64,000 bases of DNA from contig MWCT01000006.1 in the NCBI GenBank assembly GCA_002070185.1, positions 5,001-69,000 on the forward strand, given 5' to 3'. Source of the stretch: a candidate division BRC1 bacterium ADurb.Bin183. GTDB lineage: Bacteria > Sumerlaeota > Sumerlaeia > MWCT01. Shown in pieces: positions 27,129 through 36,262 of the stretch. The position numbers and the translations under genes are program-made. Under the pieces are notes generated by a model. That model did no database searches. It saw nothing but the letters and a program-made list of their open reading frames with translations, and was not told the DNA's origin. Each line of letters begins with the position of its first letter. Within the stretch, counting starts at the first letter, position 1.

Positions 27129-28772
27129 ATGAAAATCTGCCTTTCACAAATCAACACCATCGTTGGGGATATTGAATATAATACGCAACGCATTATTGAT
27201 GAAATCGAAACAACCCGCAAAGCAGGCGTTGACCTAATCATCTTCTCGGAAATGACAATCGTCGGATATCCGCCCCGCGATTTGTTGCTTCATAATAAAT
27301 TGATAAATGATAACCTTGCAGCGCTTGAACGCATCGCCGCCCAAACAATAGGAATCGGCGCCATCATCGGCTGCGTTGTGCGCAACCCAGCGCCCGTTGG
27401 CAAAGGACTCTTCAACGCCGCCGTTCTTTGCGCCGATGGCGGAATTGTTTCCCGTCATTACAAAACGCTTATCCCAGCCTATGATGTTTTCGATGAGCCG
27501 CGTTATTTCGACCCCGCGCCATCCGTTCAAAAAACCGCTTTCAAAGGATTAAATCTCGGTATAACGATTTGCGAAGACATCTGGAATTTCCCGGCTCCAG
27601 ATGGCAACCGGCGCCTTTACAAAATAGATCCCGTCAAAGAACTTTCAACGCAGGGAATTGATATCCTCATCAACATCTCTGCATCGCCGTTTACGCTCGG
27701 CAAACGCCCCATCCGCGAATACGTCATGCGCGAAACAGCTCGCCGATGCGGCGTCCCCGTTGTCCACGTCAACCACATCGGCGGAAACGATAGCATCATC
27801 TTTGACGGATGGAGCATCGTCATTCAGCCGGATGGGCAAATCTCCGCCAATACCTGCGACTTTGCTGAAGATAGGGTTATTTACGATACAGAAACAAAAA
27901 AAGGGAACATCCGCCCCGCAACGCAAAAAATTCCTGAACGGCTCTTAGAAGCCCTCAAATGCGGACTGAGCGATTACGTCCGTAAATGCGGATTTAAAAA
28001 AACAGCACTTGGACTTTCCGGCGGAGTTGATTCCGCCATCGTGGCTGTGATTGCAGTTGAAGCGCTCGGACGCGATCGAGTCGTCGGCGTATCCATGCCC
28101 TCGCAATTTACATCGCAAGAAAGCCTCGATGACGCCGCCGCCCTTGCAAAGAATCTGGGAATAGAATACATCACAATCCCAATTGAGAAACCGACAGAAT
28201 CATTTTTAGAACTCCTCAAACCCCAATTTAAGGGGACGCCTTTCAATGAGGCAGAGGAGAATATTCAGGCGCGTGTGCGCGCAACAATTCTCATGGCGCT
28301 CTCCAATAAATTCGGTTGGCTCGTCCTCAGCACGGGAAATAAATCCGAGCTTGCCATGGGCTATTGCACACTCTATGGCGATATGTCCGGAGGACTGGCA
28401 GTCATCTCCGATGTGCCCAAAACGCTGATATATGAACTCTGTGAGTGGATTAATCGCGAATCAGAAATCATACCCCGTTCCACCATCGAAAAACCGCCGT
28501 CGGCAGAGCTGCGTCCCAACCAGAAGGACACTGATTCTCTGCCGCCTTATGATATACTTGATCCGATTATCCGTGAATATGTCGAAGAGCATCGAAGCGT
28601 CGAGGAAATCGCAGCCAGGCTTGGGCATGACCTCAGATTTGTCCAAGGAATTGTGCGCACAATTTCCCGCAATGAATACAAACGCCGGCAGGCTGCCCCC
28701 GGATTTAAAGTAACAAGCCGCGCCTTTGGCGAAGGCTGGCGTATGCCCATCGCCGCCTCCTGGGGAAAATAA
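27129..28772 (+). CDS. nadE: Glutamine-dependent NAD+ synthetase
   Basis: Converts deamido-NAD to NAD+ using glutamine, the last step of NAD synthesis. Residues 1-265 are the nitrilase-fold glutaminase with its Glu-Lys-Cys triad in IFSEMTIVGYPPRD, YKTLIPAYDVFDEPRYF and GITICEDIWNF. Residues about 290-547 are the ATP-pyrophosphatase synthetase with LGLSGGVDSAIVAV, VLSTGNKSELAMGYCTLYGD and SAELRPNQKD. The 547-residue length fits the two-domain bacterial form. AAGGAAAT is the SD before the ATG. Confidence 0.97.
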   Translation: MKICLSQINTIVGDIEYNTQRIIDEIETTRKAGVDLIIFSEMTIVGYPPRDLLLHNKLINDNLAALERIAAQTIGIGAIIGCVVRNPAPVGKGLFNAAVLCADGGIVSRHYKTLIPAYDVFDEPRYFDPAPSVQKTAFKGLNLGITICEDIWNFPAPDGNRRLYKIDPVKELSTQGIDILINISASPFTLGKRPIREYVMRETARRCGVPVVHVNHIGGNDSIIFDGWSIVIQPDGQISANTCDFAEDRVIYDTETKKGNIRPATQKIPERLLEALKCGLSDYVRKCGFKKTALGLSGGVDSAIVAVIAVEALGRDRVVGVSMPSQFTSQESLDDAAALAKNLGIEYITIPIEKPTESFLELLKPQFKGTPFNEAEENIQARVRATILMALSNKFGWLVLSTGNKSELAMGYCTLYGDMSGGLAVISDVPKTLIYELCEWINRESEIIPRSTIEKPPSAELRPNQKDTDSLPPYDILDPIIREYVEEHRSVEEIAARLGHDLRFVQGIVRTISRNEYKRRQAAPGFKVTSRAFGEGWRMPIAASWGK

Positions 28773-28825
28773 ACTTGTTAAGTAAAGGAATTGATTCAGA
28801 TGTGCGGTAGAAGGGAAACGATTTA

Positions 28826-29557
28826 ATGGCAAGCGACACGATTCGCGAAATTAAGGGATTTTTCCAACAGCATCTGACCCCAGTTGTCCGATGGATATTT
28901 TTTATCAATGTCGGCGTTCTTCTGATGCAATATACCGTGCTGGCGGCTATCGGATGGGATGGAAAATTTTTGTATTATTTCAGCCAGAATCCCTCATTAT
29001 CTATCCGCAGATTTCAGGTCTGGCGGTTTATCACATATATGTTCCTCCACGGAGACGGCATGCATCTTTTGATGAATATGTTCGCACTTTGGTTTTTTGC
29101 GCCAAGACTGGAGATGCTCTGGGGCGGACGCAATTTCTTGAAATTTTATTTTGTCTGCGGAATTGGCGCGGCGATTGTCCATGTCATCTGGGGCTTCATC
29201 TTCGGCAAAAATGACATGATGATTGGCGCATCGGGAGCGCTGTATGGCATCCTTCTGGCTTATGCGTTCAACTGGCCTGATGACACCGTTCTCATGAATT
29301 TTTTTATTCCTATGAAGGTGAAGTATATGGTTTTGCTTTTTGGTTTTGTCGCCTTCATCAATTCAATTGGGGCGAGGGCATCAGGCAGCAACATATCGCA
29401 CATCACACATCTGGGCGGCTTGTTGACGGCTTTTCTATATTTGCGAGGGTGGCGATTTTTCAAAAAAACATTTTTTCGACGCTCGCAAAAACGTTTGGTG
29501 AAACGCTATTACCGCGACGCAAACGGCAATATCTATACCCAGATAGAAGAAGAATAG
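28826..29557 (+). CDS. Rhomboid-family intramembrane serine protease
   Basis: A 243-residue polytopic protease with about six helices that cleaves other membrane proteins within the bilayer. The catalytic Ser136 is in GASGALYG and the partner His195 in HITHLGG. HLLMNMFALWFFAP holds the conserved helix-2 Asn, and the WGGRN loop follows. The cytoplasmic tail after the last helix is basic (FKKTFFRRSQKRLVKRYYR). An SD is poorly defined (AGGGAAACG). No rhomboid substrate can be proposed from the neighbourhood. Confidence 0.92.
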   Translation: MASDTIREIKGFFQQHLTPVVRWIFFINVGVLLMQYTVLAAIGWDGKFLYYFSQNPSLSIRRFQVWRFITYMFLHGDGMHLLMNMFALWFFAPRLEMLWGGRNFLKFYFVCGIGAAIVHVIWGFIFGKNDMMIGASGALYGILLAYAFNWPDDTVLMNFFIPMKVKYMVLLFGFVAFINSIGARASGSNISHITHLGGLLTAFLYLRGWRFFKKTFFRRSQKRLVKRYYRDANGNIYTQIEEE

Positions 29558-29650
29558 TTGAAAAAACAACTCTTAAATTAAATTTAATCTTGCATTTTGT
29601 TGAATGAGATGTGTTGTAAGAAAATAATATTTAAATAAAGGAGAACAGCG

Positions 29651-31156
29651 ATGAGAAATCTTATTATTCTTTTATCCCTCGCGCTTACAGTTTCTGCATG
29701 TGGGGTTGTCCCATTGAACAAGGAAATTGCTGAAGCGGATATTGACATCCCGCCCATTCCCCGCGAATTCCGCGCCGCTTGGGTCGCCACAGTCGCCAAT
29801 ATTGACTGGCCCTCCAAGCCGGGGCTGCCTGTTGAAGAGCAAAAGGCGGAAGTAATCGCCATTCTCGATAAAGCCGTAGAAATAAATCTTAATGCCATCG
29901 TTCTTCAGGTGCGTCCACAATGCGACGCCCTTTATGATTCGAAACTGGAACCCTGGTCTTATTTTCTTACGGGCAAAATGGGTAAGGCGCCCGAGCCATA
30001 TTATGATCCTCTTGAGTTCTGGGTCGAAGAATCGCACAAACGCGGAATCGAACTTCATACTTGGTTCAACCCCTATCGTGCCAATCACCCATCTATGAAA
30101 AGCGAAATCTCTGAAAATTCAATCATCAAAACCCGCCCGGACCTTGTCAAAAAATTGGGCAACCAAGGATATTACTGGATGGACCCCGCAATTAAGGAAG
30201 TTCAGGACATCTCAGCGGCTGTTATCGCTGATGTTGTTAAACGTTATGATATTGACGGATTTCATTTTGATGACTACTTCTATCCTTACCGCGATTATAA
30301 TGATAACAAGGATTTCCCCGATGATGACACATGGGAGGCGTATCAAAAATCCGGCGGCAAACTGTCCCGCGATGATTGGCGCCGAGATGCCGTCAACACC
30401 TTCATTAAACGCGTTTATGACGAAACAAAAAAATCAAAGCCGCATGTCAAATTCGGCATCAGTCCCTTCGGTATATGGCGTCCGGGATATCCCCCCGAAG
30501 TTGCAATGAACGCATTTGATCAATATAGCGTGTTATATGCGGATGCCAAACTCTGGCTCGAAAAAGGCTGGGTGGATTACTGGACACCGCAGATATATTG
30601 GGAAATCTCAAACGAGCGCGTTCCTTATAAACCCATCCTTCGTTGGTGGACAGAGCAGAATAAAGAAAATCGCAACATCTGGGTTGGCAACTACACAAGC
30701 AAATATCAGCCGGAGGAAATTATCAATCAAATCAAGGCAACCCGCGATCAGCCCGGCGCCAGCGGCAATGTCCATTTCAGCATGAAGCCCTTGTTGGAAA
30801 ACCGCAACGACCTTTCCAAAAAACTTAAAGAGCAAGTTTATCAAGAACAGGCGCTTGTGCCCGCATCGCCTTGGCTTTCCAATGACCCCTTCCTTCTTAA
30901 ACCCGCTTTGGATATTATCAAAGGACGCGATGGCAGCATCGCCCTCGAATACTCGCTGGATTCTCCGTCCCCTGTCTGGCAATGGGTCATCTACAAAAAG
31001 ATTGACGGCGCTTGGAAATGGACAATTTTGCCGGGCGGCATGAAACGTTGCGTTATTGAACCCGCAGAAGCCGCCAAATTGGAAGCAGTGGGCGTCTCGG
31101 CTGTGGATCGCGTCAATCAGGAAAGCAAGCGCATCGCATATTTTATTAATAAATAA
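29651..31156 (+). CDS. GHL10/UPF0748-family lipoprotein (glycosyl hydrolase-like)
   Basis: A 501-residue exported protein. The signal peptide ends in a lipobox (TVSAC, Cys at 17), so it is probably a lipoprotein. The rest matches the glycosyl-hydrolase-like 10 family (YngK-type): EFRAAWVATVANIDWPS, NAIVLQVRPQCDALYDS, HTWFNPYRAN, DGFHFDDYFYPY and KFGISPFGIWRP. HFDDYFYP holds the acidic pair usually proposed as catalytic. Family members are thought to act on peptidoglycan or other envelope glycans; the true substrate is unsettled. AAAGGAGA is a good SD. Convergent with tilS. Confidence 0.92.
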   Translation: MRNLIILLSLALTVSACGVVPLNKEIAEADIDIPPIPREFRAAWVATVANIDWPSKPGLPVEEQKAEVIAILDKAVEINLNAIVLQVRPQCDALYDSKLEPWSYFLTGKMGKAPEPYYDPLEFWVEESHKRGIELHTWFNPYRANHPSMKSEISENSIIKTRPDLVKKLGNQGYYWMDPAIKEVQDISAAVIADVVKRYDIDGFHFDDYFYPYRDYNDNKDFPDDDTWEAYQKSGGKLSRDDWRRDAVNTFIKRVYDETKKSKPHVKFGISPFGIWRPGYPPEVAMNAFDQYSVLYADAKLWLEKGWVDYWTPQIYWEISNERVPYKPILRWWTEQNKENRNIWVGNYTSKYQPEEIINQIKATRDQPGASGNVHFSMKPLLENRNDLSKKLKEQVYQEQALVPASPWLSNDPFLLKPALDIIKGRDGSIALEYSLDSPSPVWQWVIYKKIDGAWKWTILPGGMKRCVIEPAEAAKLEAVGVSAVDRVNQESKRIAYFINK

Positions 31157-31167
31157 AAGATTAACCC

Positions 31168-32616
31168 TTATTGAAATAAAACAGCTAAAACCGTTTCATC
31201 GCCTTTGGGCGTGAACATCTCGCAAGGCATTCGCGGCGCCCATAAAACGCCTTTTTGATCTGCTATGATGACGCAGTGGTCGCGCAGAGGAACGGGGATT
31301 TTTTTCTCAATGAACCATTTTTTTAATGGCTTGGTGACTCCGTAAAAGTTGATTCCGTCGCCGCTGCGGCGCGTTCGAAAAGACAGCGGAAAATTAATCC
31401 GAGAAACCGGAATCGTAATTGCCTCCATGGGCGCTTCGTTTGCCGAGCACATTGCGACGGACATGTCTTTTGTTTGATACGGGATGTGTTGCCTTTCAAC
31501 GGTTATTGCCGTTTGCGGGCTTTCGAAAAATGGCAGACCCAACTCTTGGTTTTGAATGGAAATTAAAAAAGGCGCGAGACGTTTGATTATCTCAGATTTT
31601 GCTAACGATTGCGGGACGTCGGTTTTGAATCCCATAACCCGTTGAAAATCTTTGTAAAACAAGACGCCGCCCCCAAAGCGCAAAAGCTCGCCGCTTTGCC
31701 CTTCGCGAATCATGCGCATCAAAGCCTCGATAGATTTGCGCGAAGGCGGCAGAGAAATCCCCTTAATTCGGCGCATCCACAGCCGCAAAATCTCAGAAAT
31801 TATAAAATCCGGCAGCGGATTCAAATCATTCAAATCAAACCACTCAATCGCATCTTTCATTTTTAAAAAACTTTGAAACAACAAAGAGGCGTCGTTGATT
31901 ACATAATCAAATAATTCCCCAAAATGATTAGCAGTCGCAGCGAATTTCTCTGAAACATCCGGCGCAATCTCGCGCTGTAAAAAAGGAAAAACCTGCTGTC
32001 GTATCTTATTTCGGAGAATCGTAAGGTCGCTGTTTGTTGAATCCTCGCGCCAAATGAAATCGCGAGATTCGAGATATTCAATAATTGACGAACGCGGAAT
32101 ATTTCTTAACGGGCGAAGCAAAGTGATGCCGCCCCAATCTGCGCGTTCGCGGAAGCCCGCCAGACCGCGCAATCCGCCGCCCCGCAAGAGCCGCATCAAA
32201 AACGTTTCGGCAAGGTCATCCCGCTGATGAGCAAGAAGGGCGGCGCTTGCGCCAACCTTGCGCGCGCAGGCGCAGATAGCATTGAGCCGCTCTTGACGCA
32301 GGGCATCTTCGGAAACTTTTTCGCCGTACATGAATTGAAGCCGTTTTATATACAATGGAATATTATGGCGCTTACACAAATCCGCCACAAAAGCCTCGTC
32401 GCCGTCCGCCTCGTCCCCTCGAATCCCATGATTAACATGGCACACGGCGATACGAAAGCCCATGCGCTTTGAAAGTTCCAATCCCCCATAAAAAAGCCCG
32501 ATTGAATCCGCCCCCCCAGAAACACAAAAAAGCAGCAGGCTCCCAGCCGCCGTTTCAGGATGCTTCCCCAAAGCAGCTGCCAACATTTCAAGATATGATT
32601 GACTTTTTTTCTTCAT
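31168..32616 (-). CDS. tilS: tRNA(Ile)-lysidine synthetase TilS
   Basis: Modifies C34 of the CAU anticodon of tRNA-Ile2 to lysidine, so that it reads AUA and is charged with Ile. The N-type ATP-pyrophosphatase P-loop is CVSGGADSIGL (near residue 33), followed by the HVNHGIRGDEADGDE segment and ALLAHQRDDLAETFLMRLLRG. PLRNIPRSSIIEYL and REDSTNSDLTILRNKIRQ are also signature regions. A C-terminal TilS domain ends with KPLKKWFIEKKIPVPLRD. Length 482 is normal for the long form. Its probable substrate tRNA is encoded at 43232-43308. Confidence 0.95.
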   Translation of the reverse strand: MKKKSQSYLEMLAAALGKHPETAAGSLLLFCVSGGADSIGLFYGGLELSKRMGFRIAVCHVNHGIRGDEADGDEAFVADLCKRHNIPLYIKRLQFMYGEKVSEDALRQERLNAICACARKVGASAALLAHQRDDLAETFLMRLLRGGGLRGLAGFRERADWGGITLLRPLRNIPRSSIIEYLESRDFIWREDSTNSDLTILRNKIRQQVFPFLQREIAPDVSEKFAATANHFGELFDYVINDASLLFQSFLKMKDAIEWFDLNDLNPLPDFIISEILRLWMRRIKGISLPPSRKSIEALMRMIREGQSGELLRFGGGVLFYKDFQRVMGFKTDVPQSLAKSEIIKRLAPFLISIQNQELGLPFFESPQTAITVERQHIPYQTKDMSVAMCSANEAPMEAITIPVSRINFPLSFRTRRSGDGINFYGVTKPLKKWFIEKKIPVPLRDHCVIIADQKGVLWAPRMPCEMFTPKGDETVLAVLFQ

Positions 32617-32697
32617 AGAATAAGGGTTTTATAAATTATTTGTCTATGCTAAGTCAAATACTCCTTATTAAAAATTTTTTATTCGAAAGGATGAAAT

Positions 32698-34026
32698 ATG
32701 GTTTATCATCAATTTCCAAAAGACTTTTTATGGGGCGCGGCGACGGCATCCGCGCAAATCGAAGGCGCGGCGGATGAAGACGGAAAAAGCGTTTCCGTTT
32801 GGGATGAATTCGCAAAACGCCCCGGCGCTACCCGAAATGGGCAGACTCCAAATATCGCCTGCGATCATTATCACCGAATGGAAGAAGACTTAAACCTGAT
32901 GAAAAATCTTGGATTGCGAGCTTATCGCTTTTCCATTGCCTGGCCCCGCATTATTCCCGAAGGCGTCGGTGCGGTGAATCCAAAAGGGCTGGATTTTTAT
33001 GCCCGTCTTGTGGATGGACTCCTCGAACGAAACATCGCGCCCTTGATTACACTCTACCACTGGGACTTGCCCCAAGTGCTGGAAGAAAAAGGCGGCTGGC
33101 GCAATCGTCAGACTGCCTACGCTTTTCAAGACTACACGGCTGCTGTTGTTAAAAAACTTGGAGACCGCGCAACCCTTTGGGCAACATTTAACGAATCGCC
33201 ATGTTTTATCAATCTTGGATACCGCACCGGCATACATGCCCCGGGCGCCAAAGAGCCTGAAAAAACCATTCGCCAAATTTACCATCATGTGATGCTGGCT
33301 CACGGTCTTGCCATTCAGGCGATCCGCGCAAATGCAAAGAAAAAACCAAGCGCCGGCATCGTCCACTGCCAAAATGTCCCGCAGCCCATTTTTGATTCGC
33401 CCGAACATGTGGAGGCGACGCGCAAAAGTTTCTACAAACAAGGCGCGTGGATGCTTGACCCGCTTTTCAAAGGCAAATATCCCGAAGAGGAATGGCGCGA
33501 ACTCGGCGCAAATGTTCCGGATATCCAAAACGGCGATATGGAAATCATATCCCAACCGATGGATTACATCGGTTATAATATCTACGGAGCCTCCGAATTC
33601 ATTCACGCAAAAAACGGCAGCGGCATCGCCGAACCCATGTATCCCCGCACAGAAATGGGCTGGGCAATCACACCGGATATCATTTATTGGTATGCTCGTT
33701 TCCTCCACGAACTTTATAACCCCCCAATTATCTACCTTACCGAAAACGGTTGCGCCTATCCCGATGACATCAACGACTCAGGGCGTGTGGACGATTACGC
33801 ACGCATCGAATACATCAGCGCGCATCTCAAATCGGCTCATCGCGCCGTGAAGGAGGGCATTCCCCTCAAAGGCTATTTCGTCTGGACTCTGATGGATAAT
33901 TTTGAATGGGCGTTTGGATATTATCGGCGATTCGGAATTATATTTACAAACTTTGAAACCCTTCAGCGCATCCCGAAATTGAGCTATGAATGGTATGCCA
34001 ACGTGATAAAAAATAACGGCTTGTGA
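32698..34026 (+). CDS. GH1 beta-glucosidase
   Basis: A 442-residue cytoplasmic glycoside hydrolase of family 1, hydrolysing beta-glucosides or related disaccharides. It begins FPKDFLWGAATASAQIEGA. The acid/base Glu166 lies in TFNESPC, where the usual Pro after Glu is Ser; the nucleophile Glu349 lies in YLTENG. FVWTLMDNFEWAFGYYRRFG is the conserved aglycone-side region. It lacks a signal peptide, so it probably acts on imported disaccharides, which would suit the CUT1 importer at 17.5 kb. AAAGGATG is the SD. The CPBP protease gene follows after 26 bases. Confidence 0.93.
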   Translation: MVYHQFPKDFLWGAATASAQIEGAADEDGKSVSVWDEFAKRPGATRNGQTPNIACDHYHRMEEDLNLMKNLGLRAYRFSIAWPRIIPEGVGAVNPKGLDFYARLVDGLLERNIAPLITLYHWDLPQVLEEKGGWRNRQTAYAFQDYTAAVVKKLGDRATLWATFNESPCFINLGYRTGIHAPGAKEPEKTIRQIYHHVMLAHGLAIQAIRANAKKKPSAGIVHCQNVPQPIFDSPEHVEATRKSFYKQGAWMLDPLFKGKYPEEEWRELGANVPDIQNGDMEIISQPMDYIGYNIYGASEFIHAKNGSGIAEPMYPRTEMGWAITPDIIYWYARFLHELYNPPIIYLTENGCAYPDDINDSGRVDDYARIEYISAHLKSAHRAVKEGIPLKGYFVWTLMDNFEWAFGYYRRFGIIFTNFETLQRIPKLSYEWYANVIKNNGL

Positions 34027-34052
34027 TTGAATAAACGCCGCAAGTCAATCAG

Positions 34053-34736
34053 ATGAAAAACAAAAAAGCCATACTCGCCATATTATTGCTTGTGCCCGTC
34101 CCGAGTATCGGCGTTTTTGCCGCAATGATTCTATTTCCCAATTCTCCAACCGGCGCCGTAATCTTTGCTATCTGCAAACTCTGGTTATTCGCCTTTCCCG
34201 CCCTTTGGTTTAAATACGCCGAAAAAGGAAAATTCAGACTGTCCCCGCCCCAAAAAGGCGGACTCTTTATGGGCTTAGTCGCCGGTGTGCTTATCAGCCT
34301 TGCGATATTTTTATTTTACATGCTGGCGGGCGCGCGCTTGATTGATAGTTCGTTGATAATTGACAAAATTGAAAACACGGGTCTGGCATCCCCCGCTCGA
34401 TATATCGGCGCGGCGGCATACTGGATTCTTGTCAATTCTATCCTCGAAGAATACGTTTGGCGCTGGTTTGTGGTCAGACAGTTGCAGACTTTGGTCAGCA
34501 AAGTCCCCGCCATTTTATGCTCCGCCCTATTCTTCACGTTGCATCATATTGTCGCCATGCAGATATACCTCAGCCCGCTGGCAGTTTTAGTTTGCTCTGC
34601 CGGTATTTTTATCGGAGGCGCCATCTGGTCGCTAATGTATATCCGATACAAATCCATCTTTCCCGGATATCTGAGCCATGCCATTGTGGATTTAACCATT
34701 TTTGCAATCGGCGCTTCAATAATTTTTGGCGGATGA
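34053..34736 (+). CDS. CPBP-family intramembrane metalloprotease (Abi/Rce1-like)
   Basis: A 227-residue polytopic protein with about six helices. The CPBP signature is present: EEYVWRWFVVRQL (E-E-x-x-x-R), FFTLHHI (F-x-x-x-H) and LSHAIVDL. These Glu and His residues coordinate the metal in the Rce1 family. Bacterial members process peptides or prenylated/lipidated proteins or give self-immunity; no bacteriocin gene is seen nearby. SD weak. Possibly cotranscribed with the GH1 gene. Confidence 0.87.
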   Translation: MKNKKAILAILLLVPVPSIGVFAAMILFPNSPTGAVIFAICKLWLFAFPALWFKYAEKGKFRLSPPQKGGLFMGLVAGVLISLAIFLFYMLAGARLIDSSLIIDKIENTGLASPARYIGAAAYWILVNSILEEYVWRWFVVRQLQTLVSKVPAILCSALFFTLHHIVAMQIYLSPLAVLVCSAGIFIGGAIWSLMYIRYKSIFPGYLSHAIVDLTIFAIGASIIFGG

Positions 34737-34790
34737 ATTTTTATTTTCGATTTTAATGTCATTTTAATCTTTCATGCATTAGGGTTGTCT

Positions 34791-34796
34791 TATAAT
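34791..34796 (+). promoter_or_regulatory. Candidate -10 element of the PepSY/two-component cluster
   Basis: A perfect TATAAT lies 28 bases before the ATG of the PepSY-like gene, within an AT-rich stretch; the matching -35 (TCTTTC or TTTCAT) is poor. It could drive the six-gene cluster that follows. Confidence 0.4.
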
Positions 34797-34823
34797 CAAT
34801 TTTGAACAAAGGAGAAGAAAAGC

Positions 34824-35564
34824 ATGAAAAGAAACTCAAAGGTATGGGTTGTTTTAGTTTGCGGCATCATCGCCGCATCGCTGGCAATTGCCGCATGGGC
34901 GCAGAACGACAAAAAGGTTAAAGAGGAGAAGCAAGAAAAAATAATCGCTCTGGAGAATGCGCCGGCGCCTGTGCAGGCAACCATCATTAAGGAAACCGCC
35001 GGAGGAGAGATTAAGGAAATAGAAGAAGAACTGGAAAACGGTAAAATTGTTTATTCCGCCGAATTTGTTAAAGATGGCAAAAAGAAAGAGATTCATGTCG
35101 CCGCTGATGGAAGCCTCATGAAGGAAGATGATAACGAGGACGAAGATGACGAGGAGGAATCGGTCCCTTATGAGTCGCTTCCTGCGGCAGTTAAAGCGGC
35201 GGTGGAAAAACATTTAGGAGGCGCAGGACCTTTTAAAGCCAAAGTCGAAACCAAAAAAGGAATTAAGGTTTTTGAAATTGAATCCAAAATCAGCGAACAA
35301 GACGCCAGCATCGAAGTGACCGAATCGGGCGATCCGCTCGAAATCGAACGCGAAATCCCCGCTCAAAACCTGCCCCCTGCGATTATTGATAAAATCATAA
35401 AAAAGTTCCCCGAAGGCAAAATCAAAGAAGCCGAGCAGGTTCAAAAATTCTATTATGAGATTGAAATAACCGAAAACGGCAAAACAAAAGAAATCATTTT
35501 TTCCCCTACGGGCGAGATGAAAAAAGAAAAAAATGATAAAAAAGAGGAGAATGACGACGACTGA
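34824..35564 (+). CDS. Exported acidic protein with PepSY-like repeats
   Basis: A 246-residue protein with a Sec signal peptide (residues 1-27, ending AAWAQ). The mature part carries three similar units of about 65-75 residues of the PepSY-like type: NAPAPVQATIIKETAGGEIK, SLPAAVKAAVEKHLGGAG and NLPPAIIDKIIKKFPEGKIK, each followed by a strand pair such as YYEIEITENGK. Between and after the units are highly acidic runs rich in Asp and Glu, which could bind cations. PepSY-like proteins next to two-component systems are thought to modulate sensing; here that is inferred. AAAGGAGAAG is the SD. The stop overlaps the regulator ATG by one base (TGATG). Confidence 0.8.
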   Translation: MKRNSKVWVVLVCGIIAASLAIAAWAQNDKKVKEEKQEKIIALENAPAPVQATIIKETAGGEIKEIEEELENGKIVYSAEFVKDGKKKEIHVAADGSLMKEDDNEDEDDEEESVPYESLPAAVKAAVEKHLGGAGPFKAKVETKKGIKVFEIESKISEQDASIEVTESGDPLEIEREIPAQNLPPAIIDKIIKKFPEGKIKEAEQVQKFYYEIEITENGKTKEIIFSPTGEMKKEKNDKKEENDDD

Positions 35565-36262
35565 TGCGCCTCCTTCTTGTTGAAGATTTCAAGCCCCTCC
35601 AGAAATCCTTGCTCAAAGGCTTGCGGGAAGCGGGATATGCCGTGGATGCCACTGGCGACGGCGAGGAGGGGCTTTGGTATGCTGAATCTAATGATTATGA
35701 TCTCATCATTTTAGATTTGATGCTCCCCGGTATGGACGGTATGACCATCCTAAAAAAACTCCGCGCAAAAGGGAAAAAGAATCAAATACTCATCCTTACG
35801 GCGAGGGACTCCGTCGAGGACAGAGTCAAAGGGTTGGACGCAGGCGCGGATGATTATCTGATTAAACCATTTTCATTTGAAGAACTACTCGCACGTGTCC
35901 GCGCCCTCCTGCGCCGCTCTTATCAGGAAAAAAAACCAATCATACGGATCGGCGACCTTGAAATTGATGTCGCCGCAAAAATAGTCAAAAGAGGGGGAAA
36001 GGCGATTGATCTTACTTCAAGAGAATACGCCCTCCTCGAATATCTTGCCTTTCGCAAAGGAGAAATCGTCAGCCGTCAGGACATCTGGGAACACGTCTAT
36101 GATTTTCATACGGAGGCAACCAGCAATGTGGTGGATGTTTTTATTCGGTTCTTGCGGCAGAAGATCGAAAGGGATGACCTGACCCGTTTGATCCATACTC
36201 GGCGCGGACTTGGCTATGTTTTATATTATCAGGGAGAGGAGTCGGAAAACAATATCCAGTGA
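35564..36262 (+). CDS. OmpR/PhoB-family response regulator
   Basis: A 232-residue DNA-binding regulator. The receiver has E7/D8, phospho-acceptor D51 (LIILDLMLPG), a T near 80 (LTARDS) and the conserved Lys in YLIKPFSFEEL. The winged-helix output domain (about 130-225) has the typical LTSREYALLEYLAFRKGEIVSR, VDVFIRFLRQKIE and IHTRRGLGYVL. The partner is the histidine kinase at 37814, one gene downstream. The stop overlaps the GTG of the glycosyltransferase by four bases. Confidence 0.96.
   Translation: MRLLLVEDFKPLQKSLLKGLREAGYAVDATGDGEEGLWYAESNDYDLIILDLMLPGMDGMTILKKLRAKGKKNQILILTARDSVEDRVKGLDAGADDYLIKPFSFEELLARVRALLRRSYQEKKPIIRIGDLEIDVAAKIVKRGGKAIDLTSREYALLEYLAFRKGEIVSRQDIWEHVYDFHTEATSNVVDVFIRFLRQKIERDDLTRLIHTRRGLGYVLYYQGEESENNIQ

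Noticed and set aside
29562-29577. AGTTG-AAAAAA-CAACT hairpin after the rhomboid gene as a terminator
   Set aside because: Only five base pairs, weak in GC, and no T-run directly after it.
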